This document shows positions 44,658-53,621 of a stretch of DNA of 64,000 nucleotides, piece by piece (the first letter of the stretch is position 1; every line of letters begins with the position of its first letter). The position numbers were made by a program, and so were the translations under genes. The DNA is from JBBATK01 sp044228285 (lineage in GTDB: Bacteria; Bacteroidota; Ignavibacteria; Kapaibacteriales; NICIL-2): assembly GCA_044228285.1 (NCBI GenBank), contig JBGAVD010000006.1, positions 62,001-126,000 on the forward strand, in the 5' to 3' direction. The notes below the pieces were generated by a model that saw only the letters and a program-made list of their open reading frames with translations, searched no databases and had not been told where the DNA came from.

Positions 44658-46652
44658 CTAATTACTCTGCAACGGAATCTTCTTAGCTGAGAAAAGCTCC
44701 ACCAAACTCTTCTCGATGGGAAGTCGATCAGACGCGGTGCTGTTAGAGGAGAGGCTTGTACTGGCATCCGAGGCAGCCAAGGCTGCAGCGCTACTTGGCG
44801 AAGCTGTGGTGTTTGCTGAGGATGATGTTGGTGCAGCGGGAGTGCTTGCACTAAGGTCACTTGAATCGCTGTCGGATTCTGCGACCTGTTCATGGATGTT
44901 TTGGGTGTGTACCACACGAACGCGGACGCTTGAGCCGAAGAACTTTTCGAATTGAGTTCCGAGTGGAGCGCGGCGCGCGTTGATGTCGTCGCACATAAAC
45001 TTCTCAGAATTTAGCACGAGAATCTCGCCATCGAAGAAACGTACACTGCATACTTCTTTTGAGTTGAAGCTGAGCTTGATGGCTGCCAAACTTGGAGGAA
45101 AAGACTTCAAGAACTCTGCCCAGCCTGCTTGGAGTACGGAGGAGGATATCTGTGGTCCTTCTACGAAGGACTGAGCAACCTCGGCATCAATTGCCTGTTG
45201 TACTCGGGCTTGAGCACTTAAGGACTTGGGATCAATGGCCGACTTCTGATTTGTACTCATCGACGTCTTAGAGCCTGAGCTTGTTGGCGCAGAAGAGCTT
45301 TGTGAGGCTGAAAAACGACTGCTTTCGCGAGGTGCATCGGCGCTAGAGCTGCGCGAAGGTGTTGATGCGAGCGGCGTTGATTGAAAAACTGCTGGCGAGG
45401 AGGCAGCTGCAGATGCAGTGTTTCGTGCTGCGCTTGGTGGACTTGGCATGGTTGCGTGCACTGGCGCACTCAACATTCCTATCTTAGAGCCGTTTTTTTT
45501 TAAGTCCCGAACTTCAGCCAGGAGTTGCGAAATCTCTACTGTTGAGTCCATCGATGCCAGTTGCGTCAGCAACAACTCCAGTCGAAATCTGGGCTGCGCG
45601 GAAAAGCGCAATTGCGCATCTGTCGTGTTGATCATGGTCATGATACGCAAAACATCCGCTTGCTTAAAGTTCTTGGCGGCGTTGCGATAGCGTTCAATTG
45701 AAGCGGACGATGATTCGATGACGCTTGTTTGCCCAGTGGCAATGATGCTGAGGATATTGCGGAAGTGCTCGGTGAGCCCGCTTAAACACTCATGAATATC
45801 ATATCCACGACTTATGAGCTGCTTCACTAAGTCAAACATGGTTGCCGAGTCATGTGCAGTGACAGCATCGCTGATCTGAAAAAAGAACTCTTCGTCGATC
45901 AGATGTAAGGCGTTGGCTAGATCGGCAATGACAATGTTCTCTCCACAAAAGGCTCGCACTTGGTCGAAGATACTCTGCGAATCACGCATGGAACCGTCAC
46001 CCTTTTTGGCAATGGCAACGAGTGATGCTTCGTCGATCGAAACCTTCTCTGCTTCAGCAATGTGCGCGAGGTGTTTGACGATATCGTCGATTTGCATGCG
46101 ACGAAAATCGAAGCGCTGGCAGCGGCTGACGATGGTTGCTGGGACTTTCTGTGACTCCGTTGTTGCGAACATGAACAACAAGTGCGGAGGTGGCTCTTCT
46201 AAGGTCTTGAGTAAGGCGTTGAATGCTGAGGTCGACAACATGTGCACCTCATCGATGATATACATCTTGTAGCGTCCATGCACCGGAGGATACTTCGCGT
46301 TCTCTCGCAATTTTCGAATGTCATCCACGGAATTGTTCGATGCTCCGTCTATCTCGATAACATCAAGCGAACGACCACCAAGTATGTCCCGACACGAATC
46401 ACATTCGTTACAGGGCTCAACACCGTTTTTGGCATTTGTACAATTCAATGCGCGAGCAAAAATGCGCGCCGTTGTGGTCTTCCCCACTCCACGTGGACCA
46501 CAAAACAAATAGGCATGATGGACTCGACCGCTCAGAAGAGCGTTTGATAGCGTCGTTGAGATATGCTCCTGACCTACGACCTCAGAAAAGAGCTGAGGAC
46601 GCCATTTGCGAGCAGTGACAACAAACGAGTCTATGCGTTCTTGGTCAGCCAT
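44658..46652 (-). CDS. dnaX: DNA polymerase III subunit gamma/tau
   Basis: This 664-residue clamp-loader ATPase has the N-terminal ARKWRPQLFSEVVGQ, the P-loop GPRGVGKTTTARIFAR (about 48-63), a four-Cys zinc module (CTNAKNGVEPCNECDSC), Walker B IIDEVHMLS and the sensor/SRC motif ATIVSRCQRFDF. Domain III ends near residue 375, followed by a Ser/Ala-rich linker (about 390-480) and a tau-like C-terminal domain. A run of nine A encodes L384-K-K-N387 exactly at the domain III/linker border, a position that suggests a gamma form. The gene stands alone; its stop codon abuts a REP-like cluster. Confidence 0.95.
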   Translation of the reverse strand: MADQERIDSFVVTARKWRPQLFSEVVGQEHISTTLSNALLSGRVHHAYLFCGPRGVGKTTTARIFARALNCTNAKNGVEPCNECDSCRDILGGRSLDVIEIDGASNNSVDDIRKLRENAKYPPVHGRYKMYIIDEVHMLSTSAFNALLKTLEEPPPHLLFMFATTESQKVPATIVSRCQRFDFRRMQIDDIVKHLAHIAEAEKVSIDEASLVAIAKKGDGSMRDSQSIFDQVRAFCGENIVIADLANALHLIDEEFFFQISDAVTAHDSATMFDLVKQLISRGYDIHECLSGLTEHFRNILSIIATGQTSVIESSSASIERYRNAAKNFKQADVLRIMTMINTTDAQLRFSAQPRFRLELLLTQLASMDSTVEISQLLAEVRDLKKNGSKIGMLSAPVHATMPSPPSAARNTASAAASSPAVFQSTPLASTPSRSSSADAPRESSRFSASQSSSAPTSSGSKTSMSTNQKSAIDPKSLSAQARVQQAIDAEVAQSFVEGPQISSSVLQAGWAEFLKSFPPSLAAIKLSFNSKEVCSVRFFDGEILVLNSEKFMCDDINARRAPLGTQFEKFFGSSVRVRVVHTQNIHEQVAESDSDSSDLSASTPAAPTSSSANTTASPSSAAALAASDASTSLSSNSTASDRLPIEKSLVELFSAKKIPLQSN
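45493..45501 (-). promoter_or_regulatory. Candidate A9 slippage site in dnaX
   Basis: The coding strand reads TTA-AAA-AAA-AAC. Gaining one A gives K-K-K-R-L-stop; losing one A gives K-K-T-A-L-R-stop. Either slip would truncate the product at about 389-390 residues, right after the ATPase domains. An imperfect 8-bp stem (GTTG-A-GTGC with GCAC-G-CAAC) lies about 18 nt downstream. Confidence 0.6.
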
Positions 46653-47071
46653 GATGGTAGATGATGAAAGGAGCTCTTAAGGTGGATAGCGTTGCAATTT
46701 CAGGAAAAAAGTTGATGCGGGAGAGCGAAAAGGCGGAGTGTGGAGAACCGAGAGGCTCGCGGAGGATTGCAGCTATGTGCTTCTCCTTTCTAAGGCCTAA
46801 GAGAATAAAGATTTGCGCAGTCCTGGACGATATACTCTCTATGCCGCAGGCCGCTAGTTATGAGGGACGAAAAGTCCTTTTTCGAGGCTATCCAGGCCGG
46901 TGAGCTCAGACTCAGTAACCGACAATTCAGCTAGGATTTCTTTCAATTTCACCACAACGCTGTGTTTTCGCATCACCATAAAATAGCCAGCTCTCTCATT
47001 GTGCTGCTTTGCTGCGGTTTGATCGCTATGCTTGGTCTGCTCGTTGCGCCCGATCAAAACTCCTCTGCCTC
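46653..47071. other. Intergenic region upstream of dnaX, no clear gene
   Basis: A 41-codon minus-strand frame at 46854-46979 has protein-like composition (KLKEILAELSVTESELTGLD) but no family match. Nothing else is recognised in this gap between dnaX and the aldehyde dehydrogenase. Confidence 0.4.
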
Positions 47072-48463
47072 TCAAGCTACCAGAATGGGCTTGACGTTCA
47101 CAAACTCCCGAATGCCGAAAGCTGATAGCTCTCGTCCCCATCCTGAATCCTTCACGCCACCAAAAGGAAAACGGGGATCGGATTTTACGAAGTCGTTGAC
47201 GAAGCAACACCCGGCATCCAGAGACAACGCAACGCGTTCCGCTCGCACGGTATCTGAGCTAAACACCGCTGAAGCTAAGCCATAAGAACTGCGATTCGCT
47301 AACTCGATAAGCTCTTCTTCGTTTCGGGCATGAATGATTGCTGCTGCCGGACCAAACAACTCTTCGTCGAATGCTGGCATTCCTGGTTGCACTCCGCTGA
47401 TAACCGAAGGATAGTAGTATGCAGCCTGTAACTCCTCTGCCTTTCCCTTACCGCCCTCAAGAAGTACACGAGCCCCAGCTTGCACGCTGCGAGTAACTTG
47501 ATCCACTAGTGCATCGCGTAGATCAAGTCTGGCCATGGGACCCACAGTTGTGCTGGCATCAAGTGGATTTCCAACAATGGCCTTTTGCATTTCAGCTACG
47601 AAGGCTTCTTCAAACTGCTTCGCTACGGACGACATCACAATAAACCGCTTTGCAGAAACGCAGCTTTGTCCGGCGTTAATGAGTCGAGAGGTTGCACAAA
47701 TGCGCGCCGCTGCTTCTACATCACAATCATCCAGAACACAGTAGGCGTCACTACCACCCAACTCCAAGACGCTTTTCTTTAGGGCATGTCCGGCGAGAGC
47801 CGCCACTGCACGTCCACCTCTGGTACTCCCCGTAAAGGTCACTGCCGACACAGATGGGTGTTGAATAACACGAGCTGCTTGCTCAACGCTTGCAAGGATA
47901 GTCACAAACTCCCCAGAATTCATCCCAGCTTCCTCGAAGAGTCGTTGGATCATCAGTGCACACCCGCCTACCTCTGGCGAGTGCTTGAGGATCACTGTAT
48001 TCCCAGCCATCATTGCAGGCACAGCCGCTCGTATAACTTGCCAGAAGGGAAAATTCCAGGGCATGATTGCAAAGAGAAGCCCCAACGCTTGAAAGTGTAT
48101 TCTCGAACTCTGGTACTCAGTCTCAACACCCATCGGCGCTAAGACTTGAATTGCCTCGTGCGCCATGTACTCGCAGCACTGCGCACACTTCAGCATCTCT
48201 GCCCTCCCCTGCGCTAGCGGCTTTCCCATCTCAGCAGCCATAAGCAGCGCTGCTTCCTCTACGTGGGCACGGAGTATATGCGCAAGACGCTGAAAGTAGA
48301 TGGCTCGGAGCTCGATCTCTGTTGAACGCCATACTCGCTGTGCCTCGAAGCAAGCTTGCACTCGCTCTTCAATTTGAGCCTCGCTGTAGAAAGCATACTC
48401 AGCAATACACTCAAGAGTTGCTGGGTTGATTGATCGTTGATGAAGGGTAGTGGTCGAGCTCAT
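47072..48463 (-). CDS. NAD(P)-dependent aldehyde dehydrogenase, succinate-semialdehyde type
   Basis: This 463-residue enzyme oxidises an aldehyde to an acid. Visible motifs are MPWNFPFWQVIRAAVPA and GNTVILKHSP (cofactor binding), FTGSTRGGRAVA, the general-base Glu in LELGGSDAYCVL, the catalytic Cys in NAGQSCVSAKR, FDEELFGP, and KSDPRFPFGGVKDSGWGREL at the C-terminus. The last block is typical of the GabD/SSADH-like branch that lacks the long N-terminal arm, so succinate semialdehyde is the best guess. It is a single gene followed by no obvious terminator. Confidence 0.9.
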   Translation of the reverse strand: MSSTTTLHQRSINPATLECIAEYAFYSEAQIEERVQACFEAQRVWRSTEIELRAIYFQRLAHILRAHVEEAALLMAAEMGKPLAQGRAEMLKCAQCCEYMAHEAIQVLAPMGVETEYQSSRIHFQALGLLFAIMPWNFPFWQVIRAAVPAMMAGNTVILKHSPEVGGCALMIQRLFEEAGMNSGEFVTILASVEQAARVIQHPSVSAVTFTGSTRGGRAVAALAGHALKKSVLELGGSDAYCVLDDCDVEAAARICATSRLINAGQSCVSAKRFIVMSSVAKQFEEAFVAEMQKAIVGNPLDASTTVGPMARLDLRDALVDQVTRSVQAGARVLLEGGKGKAEELQAAYYYPSVISGVQPGMPAFDEELFGPAAAIIHARNEEELIELANRSSYGLASAVFSSDTVRAERVALSLDAGCCFVNDFVKSDPRFPFGGVKDSGWGRELSAFGIREFVNVKPILVA

Positions 48464-48954
48464 AATACACGCAGTGTGAGTTTGTGAGTGATGATCATTC
48501 AGACATCACTGAAACAGAACAGAACAGAACCAGAGTCAATCAAATGCTGCAGATGCAGTTCTGAGCATCCTGAAGCGCATTGACATTTGCTGGAACTTGC
48601 TTCGTTGTTCATTGGAGTACTCGCAGTAGAATCGTTTACTCTGCAAGCCAAAATATGATGGACCTTGCATATGTCTCATGAGTTACTGATTCATACCTGG
48701 AAATTCATTTTCTCTTAGACGATACAGATTCTACTTGGACAATGGTGCTTGGTACATAGATCCTTCATCGAACAAGTTCAAGACAAGTTCAAGACAAGTC
48801 CACAACATTCACCTACCCGTATGGAGTGCTGCTTGCAGCACATGAGCGCAATGAGTCAGGCTGAGAGCGATTGCACATAAAGGTCTGGAAGCATTGTAGA
48901 CATTTGGAAGTTGATGAAGCTCCGTGGCGGCGCAGCCGCCGCGAGTATTATGAC
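48464..48954. other. Intergenic region with short direct repeats
   Basis: Two microrepeats are visible: AACAG units at 48513-48530 and an 11-nt ACAAGTTCAAG repeat at about 48770-48797. A GC-rich hairpin (48923-48943, GGCGGC-GCA-GCCGCC core) lies 12 nt past the plsY stop and may end that transcript although no T tract follows. No gene is supported. Confidence 0.5.
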
Positions 48955-49611
48955 TTATGCAAGATCATCAGGTTTGGCATCATCTTCTTGCAGCTGTCGA
49001 AAGAGTTCTCGCATGGGTTCGATATGGCGGATGAAGAATATCAGACAGATCAGCCAGACCATGGCTTTGAACTGGAAGAGATTGACGTTTGGGACCAACA
49101 TTGTTTTTTCGAGGAGCATTGCGGGGGTGGTGTAGAGCAGAAGTGCCAGACCAAGGATTCCGCTGATGCTGCCTACGTGTACATCGCGACGAATAATGAT
49201 GTACCCCGTGAGGTACATGAGAAGCCAGAGGATCATGGGGAGTGGGTTAAGGGCGAGGCTTACGCCAACGCCTGAGGCCAGACCGCGGCCACCGTGAAAT
49301 TTGAAGAAGATATTAAAGCAATGTCCAAACACCACAAACACGCCCGCCATGGCAACGCCAAAGAAATCAGCGCCAAGGAGCAAGGCAATTTTGACGGCAG
49401 CGAAGCCTTTGAGGGCGTCAAGAATCGTGACAACGATACCTACCCATTTCTTGCCGCTGACGTCATAGCTGTTCATGGCACCCATGTTGCCTGTGCCTTC
49501 GGTGCGTATGTCTTTTCCAGCGGCGAGGCGGACAACCAGCCATGAATTAGGGATGCAACCCAGGAAATAGGCGATGATGGCACAGAGGAAAGAGAGCAGG
49601 TCGATGGTCAT
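48955..49611 (-). CDS. plsY: Glycerol-3-phosphate acyltransferase PlsY
   Basis: This 218-residue inner-membrane enzyme transfers an acyl group from acyl-phosphate to glycerol-3-phosphate, the first step of phospholipid synthesis. The three PlsY motifs are visible: CIPNSWLVVRLAAGKDIRTE with GTGNMGAMNSYDVSG (motif 1), GHCFNIFFKFHGGRGLASGV (motif 2) and the RRDVHVGS / late membrane block (motif 3 region). Motif 2 reads GGRG where GGKG is usual, a conservative change. It is divergent from the glycosyltransferase at 49688, with only 76 nt between the starts. Confidence 0.92.
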   Translation of the reverse strand: MTIDLLSFLCAIIAYFLGCIPNSWLVVRLAAGKDIRTEGTGNMGAMNSYDVSGKKWVGIVVTILDALKGFAAVKIALLLGADFFGVAMAGVFVVFGHCFNIFFKFHGGRGLASGVGVSLALNPLPMILWLLMYLTGYIIIRRDVHVGSISGILGLALLLYTTPAMLLEKTMLVPNVNLFQFKAMVWLICLIFFIRHIEPMRELFRQLQEDDAKPDDLA

Positions 49612-49687
49612 GGGAGAAAACGCAAGCTTAGTTCATTCTTAATTCATTCTTAACTTCCCGCAAATTACGTTCTGGGGAAGTCCGATC

Positions 49688-51553
49688 ATGTCTCGTAATC
49701 CAGCCACCGATGTTTTAAGTCACAACGCACTACTGATTCTCATCAGTTGTTCGCTCTTGTATTTCATCACTCTGGGCGCGCGCGAAGTCCAGCCCTACGA
49801 AGAAGCATACAACGCCACGAGGGCTCGAGCGGTGATTGAGCATAATACGTGGTGGGATCAGAGCAACTATTCTTTGGGTGGTGTGGTAACGGCAGCTAAG
49901 CCGCCACTGAGTGTTTGGGCACAGTCCTTTTTTATGAAGCCTATGCACATGACACCCATGTCCGTTCGCCTCTTCAGCACCCTGTGTGCAGTTGGATCGC
50001 TCTTCCTCATGTACCTCATTGCATGCAGCGTGCTTCCGAGAAAGACAGCGATTCTTTCGGTGGCTTTATTGAGTTCTACGTTGGTGTGGAATCACTTTGC
50101 CAGACTCGGTACAGGCGATATCGTGCACGCTTGCTTTACTCTCTTGTGTTTGTATGCACTTCTTCAAGCCAGACGTGAGGGCGATCCCTTCCGACGCTTG
50201 CTATACATTGGCTTGTACGCGCTATCACTTGCAGCAGCAATCGAGACAGATCTCATTGCCTCCATCATTCCTCTAGGCTTTCTTGTACTCCTTTGGTTGC
50301 AAACTCTGGCACTACGACTTACTCCTCTCGATCAAGACGCCTTGCTCAACGCCTTCGCGGCGCTCCATCCGGATGAACAAAAGAATAAGAGTCTGCGTCT
50401 TCAATTTCTGGTGGCAGCTGCAATTGCGCTCTGTTGCTCGCTTCCCTGGTATGTGCACATGGCAACTGCCCATGGATCTACTTTCTGGTCATCGCTATTT
50501 CATCCACTCGCTGGCGCTGATGCGAGCTGGTCGTTTCCGGCAAGCCCCTACTACATCAACGCTCTTCTCATAGCGCAACCTATAGCCTTCTTTGCATTTG
50601 TGTGGTTAGGAGTTTGGATAAAGGAAGGTCGCAAAGTGTTTGCCCATTCCTTCGATGTGAGCATTGAGCTTGTGCTCGCTTTGTGGTTTGTGCTGAGTGT
50701 GGTGGTCATTTCACTCTTGCCCTTGAAGCAGGGCAGCAGTGTTGTGTATATGGTTGCGCCGGCAATTCTGCTCAGTCTGCGCGGACTTGATGTGCTCATG
50801 CAGAACTGGTCACGAAAAAAGCAGGGCATTACTCTTCTCTTTCTTGCCTTGATTGTTGTCATCTGGTCATCAGCTTATCCACTTCGTAGCAGTGTACAAG
50901 ACCTGTTTCAACTACATTTCAATATTACTGCATTGGCATTTGTTCTGCTTGTACTCGTGCTGATGTTGTCGGCATTGAAGTTCAACACCGAGCGTCGCTT
51001 CAGTGTTAACGTCATCATTCACCGACTCTTTATGTCGGTCATACCTATCGTGCTTGTTCTACGTATTGCGGCACTCAATGTGTGGTCGATCGACGAAGCA
51101 CGTCGAGGAGCGCAGAAAACTGGCAAGTGGCTGCATGATTCAGAAGTCCACGACTTTATCATTCTGGCACATCCTGAGCAAGAGAACGACAGCCTATGTT
51201 CTCAGCTTTCGTGGTACACACAGGGTTGGGCTGGCTGGCCAGGAACGAAAACTACCAGTCCATGGAAAGAGCGCTACGGTACAAGCTATGCGCGAATAAC
51301 AGATTTGCAACATGATGATGTTGCCATTGCATGGTTAGAGAACGTGAATCAGCCGATAGTGTATGTACGTCCTGCGGACGATAGTCTTGCAGCTCGTGAA
51401 GAGCGGGTACTTGCCAGCATGCACACCCGACGTTTGGAGACACCAGCCTATTCTATTTTTTCACGTCGAAGCTATTCGGGTACTCTTGAAGATCTTGAGT
51501 CGGAAGCCGCACTACAGCGAGATCCGGCTAAGGTGTTTGCGCATCATCGTTAG
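49688..51553 (+). CDS. ArnT/GT39-like integral membrane glycosyltransferase
   Basis: This 621-residue membrane protein has an N-terminal helix, then the first outer loop with the GT-C acidic motif REVQPYEEAYNATRARAV and the ArnT-type TAAKPPLSVWAQS, followed by about 11 further helices and a C-terminal soluble domain of about 130 residues. It should transfer a sugar from a polyprenyl-phosphate donor outside the inner membrane; acceptor unknown. Start is ATG 49688. It belongs to the same superfamily as the 30582 gene but is not a close copy. Confidence 0.85.
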   Translation: MSRNPATDVLSHNALLILISCSLLYFITLGAREVQPYEEAYNATRARAVIEHNTWWDQSNYSLGGVVTAAKPPLSVWAQSFFMKPMHMTPMSVRLFSTLCAVGSLFLMYLIACSVLPRKTAILSVALLSSTLVWNHFARLGTGDIVHACFTLLCLYALLQARREGDPFRRLLYIGLYALSLAAAIETDLIASIIPLGFLVLLWLQTLALRLTPLDQDALLNAFAALHPDEQKNKSLRLQFLVAAAIALCCSLPWYVHMATAHGSTFWSSLFHPLAGADASWSFPASPYYINALLIAQPIAFFAFVWLGVWIKEGRKVFAHSFDVSIELVLALWFVLSVVVISLLPLKQGSSVVYMVAPAILLSLRGLDVLMQNWSRKKQGITLLFLALIVVIWSSAYPLRSSVQDLFQLHFNITALAFVLLVLVLMLSALKFNTERRFSVNVIIHRLFMSVIPIVLVLRIAALNVWSIDEARRGAQKTGKWLHDSEVHDFIILAHPEQENDSLCSQLSWYTQGWAGWPGTKTTSPWKERYGTSYARITDLQHDDVAIAWLENVNQPIVYVRPADDSLAAREERVLASMHTRRLETPAYSIFSRRSYSGTLEDLESEAALQRDPAKVFAHHR

Positions 51554-51571
51554 CTTTCGGCTCGTGAGCTG

Positions 51572-51579
51572 TAGTTTTG
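51572..51579 (+). promoter_or_regulatory. Bacteroidota-type -7 element TAGTTTTG
   Basis: TAGTTTTG matches TAnnTTTG and lies 30 nt upstream of the GTG start at 51610. The -33 region has no clear TTTG. Confidence 0.45.
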
Positions 51580-51609
51580 TAGCAAACTAATCCACTAGCC
51601 GAAGAAATT

Positions 51610-52731
51610 GTGTCTGTTGTTGAATCCCTTGCCCGTTTGGACGCTCAGCTACGTCCCTTCATGATGCACGCACCTGCATCCTGGACAACCGCGTTCTATT
51701 CACGCACCAGACCTCGTTTTATTAAAGCCTTTGCCGCGGAACGTCCAAAAGCCTACATCCCTCAGCCCAAGTGGTCGCAGGAGCTATGGGGCCTGACCTT
51801 TCGCAGTCCAATCTTCAACGCTGCGGGAATGTTCAAGAATGGCGAAGGCTATGAAGTTGTTGCTGCGCAGGGAGCTGGCGCCTATCTCAGTGGCACTACA
51901 ACTGCGCGGGCAAGAATGGGTAACACCAAGCGTGGCATAACGCATCCTTTTGTACCCTATCCAGGGAGTGGTAGCGCATCGAATTGGATGGGATTGCCGA
52001 ATCGTGGACATGCGGTGGTTGCAAATGTCTTATCACGCGTCAACAAGGTTCCGGGCTGTCCAATGGGAGCCAGTCTCAGTTCCGACCCAGAACAGCAAGG
52101 ATTAGAAGCTTTGGGTTCACTCGTAGAAGGAATGAGTCAGTACGAGCAAGCGGGTGTTGACTTCATGGAGTTGAATGAGAGTTGTCCGAACGTTGTAGCC
52201 CCCGGACACCAAGCGCGCATGGATGAGCTCGACCCTTCGCTCATTGAGCGTTTAGAGTATGTAGCACAGAACTTTTTGAAGAAGCGCACACGACCTTTGC
52301 CCTTGATTGTGAAGCTCTCGAACGATACCAATCCAGACTTGATACCAGCCCTTGTGGACCTCTTGTGCACTCTTGGTTTTGACGGCATCAATCTTGGCAA
52401 CACCTCCATTCAGTATGAGCGACACGCTCCTTCGTTTGTAGAATCTGAGCGTGGTGTCTTTCGTTACTTTCGTGAGAACTTCGGTGGCGGGCTTAGTGGT
52501 CGTGTCCTCCACGATTCTTCACTAGAACTCTCGAGGGCTGCGGCGCAGCATGCTGCGCGCAGCATGAAGAATAGTCAGTTTCATGTGATTCGGTGCGGTG
52601 GTATTGAAAGTCTGGAAGATGTCCAACAATCTCAAGCCGCGGGCATCGCACTCTGTGAGTGGTATACTGGTTACTTTGAGCGCTTCGCCCAGAATGGTCA
52701 TCAGCTGTACCAACGATTCCTTGGCGACTAA
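51610..52731 (+). CDS. pyrD: Dihydroorotate dehydrogenase family protein
   Basis: This 373-residue FMN enzyme should oxidise dihydroorotate to orotate in pyrimidine synthesis. The barrel starts with LTFRSPIFNAAGMFKNGEG; FMN-contact segments include IVKLSNDTN, FDGINLGNTS and HVIRCGGIESLEDV. The active-site loop reads NESCPN (Asn189-Asn194) with Cys192, as in class 1 enzymes (NLSCPN), whereas class 2 enzymes have Ser. Yet an N-terminal helical extension of about 50 residues, more like class 2, is present. The start codon is GTG 51610. It lies 129 nt before ftsL on the same strand. Confidence 0.85.
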   Translation: MSVVESLARLDAQLRPFMMHAPASWTTAFYSRTRPRFIKAFAAERPKAYIPQPKWSQELWGLTFRSPIFNAAGMFKNGEGYEVVAAQGAGAYLSGTTTARARMGNTKRGITHPFVPYPGSGSASNWMGLPNRGHAVVANVLSRVNKVPGCPMGASLSSDPEQQGLEALGSLVEGMSQYEQAGVDFMELNESCPNVVAPGHQARMDELDPSLIERLEYVAQNFLKKRTRPLPLIVKLSNDTNPDLIPALVDLLCTLGFDGINLGNTSIQYERHAPSFVESERGVFRYFRENFGGGLSGRVLHDSSLELSRAAAQHAARSMKNSQFHVIRCGGIESLEDVQQSQAAGIALCEWYTGYFERFAQNGHQLYQRFLGD

Positions 52732-52860
52732 AGAAGGTACTTTTTTGCGCTTCACGCTATCTCGGGCGCACGCTTTGGGGCGTTCTTAGGTAGCACCTGT
52801 CAAAGTCTCATTTCGGAGCCTCGTACAAGCTTCGCTTCACTTTTCCCTTTGAGTTTTAGT

Positions 52861-53148
52861 ATGCAGAAGTTGCGATTGTTCAGTCCAGCCCAAATTTTCG
52901 TCCTCCTCATTCTTGTGGCTGGAATCACTTTACTCTACGTCAACAATGTGGTACGAGTAAATCAGTTGTTAGCTGAGATCAAGACCCTTGAGTACTCACG
53001 CGATTCTCTCATTTCCTCCACGAACCTCTTGCGCAACGAAGTTTTCCGCCTTGAAAGCAGCGATCGTATCAATCGCATTGCGCGAGAAAACATTGGACTA
53101 ACCCAGCCGGCATCCGCGCCAATCGTGATTGAGCGCAAGAAAGAATAG
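52861..53148 (+). CDS. ftsL: FtsL-like cell division protein
   Basis: This 95-residue protein has a short cytoplasmic tail, one membrane helix (about 12-31, IFVLLILVAGITLLYVNNVV) and a periplasmic coiled coil (EIKTLEYSRDSLISSTNLLR) ending in the FtsL/DivIC-type segment RINRIARENIGLTQP. FtsL works with FtsB and FtsQ to activate FtsW/FtsI at the septum. Placement before a class B PBP on the same strand supports FtsL rather than another DivIC protein. The usual neighbours mraZ and rsmH are missing upstream, where pyrD lies instead. An in-frame TTG at 52849 is a less likely start. Confidence 0.82.
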   Translation: MQKLRLFSPAQIFVLLILVAGITLLYVNNVVRVNQLLAEIKTLEYSRDSLISSTNLLRNEVFRLESSDRINRIARENIGLTQPASAPIVIERKKE

Positions 53149-53621
53149 CAACGCGAAGGAGCACAGAAAAGCGTAGTAGATGTGCCCAGAGCACTATTCA
53201 ACTCGCAGTGCATAAGTTCACTTTCGCTTAGGTCGTGAATTCATGAACGACCTTTCAACCCCGTGTACCAACTGGCTTCACCTCGACCTTTGGCTATCCT
53301 CTTACACTAGAGCTTTCCAGTAAATTATCTCGACAGTAGACTTCGATTCAGCTCAAAGCTCTGTCTCCACGCAGATTTGTGACCGAATTCTTCGTTTCAG
53401 AGTACCCATCACTCGTGTTGTCAGCTTGTCGGCTGCACACTCTGTTCTATTTTTGCCATGCAGCAGTCACTCTTCGTAGCTCTGGGCTATCGTATCCTTC
53501 GTGTGAAGAGTACGAGCAATGCAGCAGCTATCGATCTACATTTCAATCTCAAAGCGTAATGGCACCGACCCTAAAGCACAGGCACTGCTAGTAGAGCAGA
53601 GCGTTTAGGGTAGTGGGTGGT
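53149..53621. other. Unusually long ftsL-PBP spacer, no gene seen
   Basis: In most dcw clusters these two genes are adjacent. Here 473 nt separate them. A plus-strand frame of about 70 codons exists at 53379-53591 but is Ser/Cys/His-rich with no family resemblance. I find no terminator, RNA gene or promoter match. Confidence 0.5.

Noticed and set aside
46854..46979. 41-codon minus-strand frame with helical, protein-like sequence
   Set aside because: Too short, no homologue recognised and no start signal; noted only in the intergenic entry.
48871..49275. Plus-strand frame of 134 codons antisense to plsY
   Set aside because: plsY on the other strand has all family motifs; this is its shadow.
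53379..53591. 70-codon plus-strand frame in the ftsL-PBP spacer
   Set aside because: Ser/Cys/His-rich composition unlike neighbouring genes and no recognisable domain.
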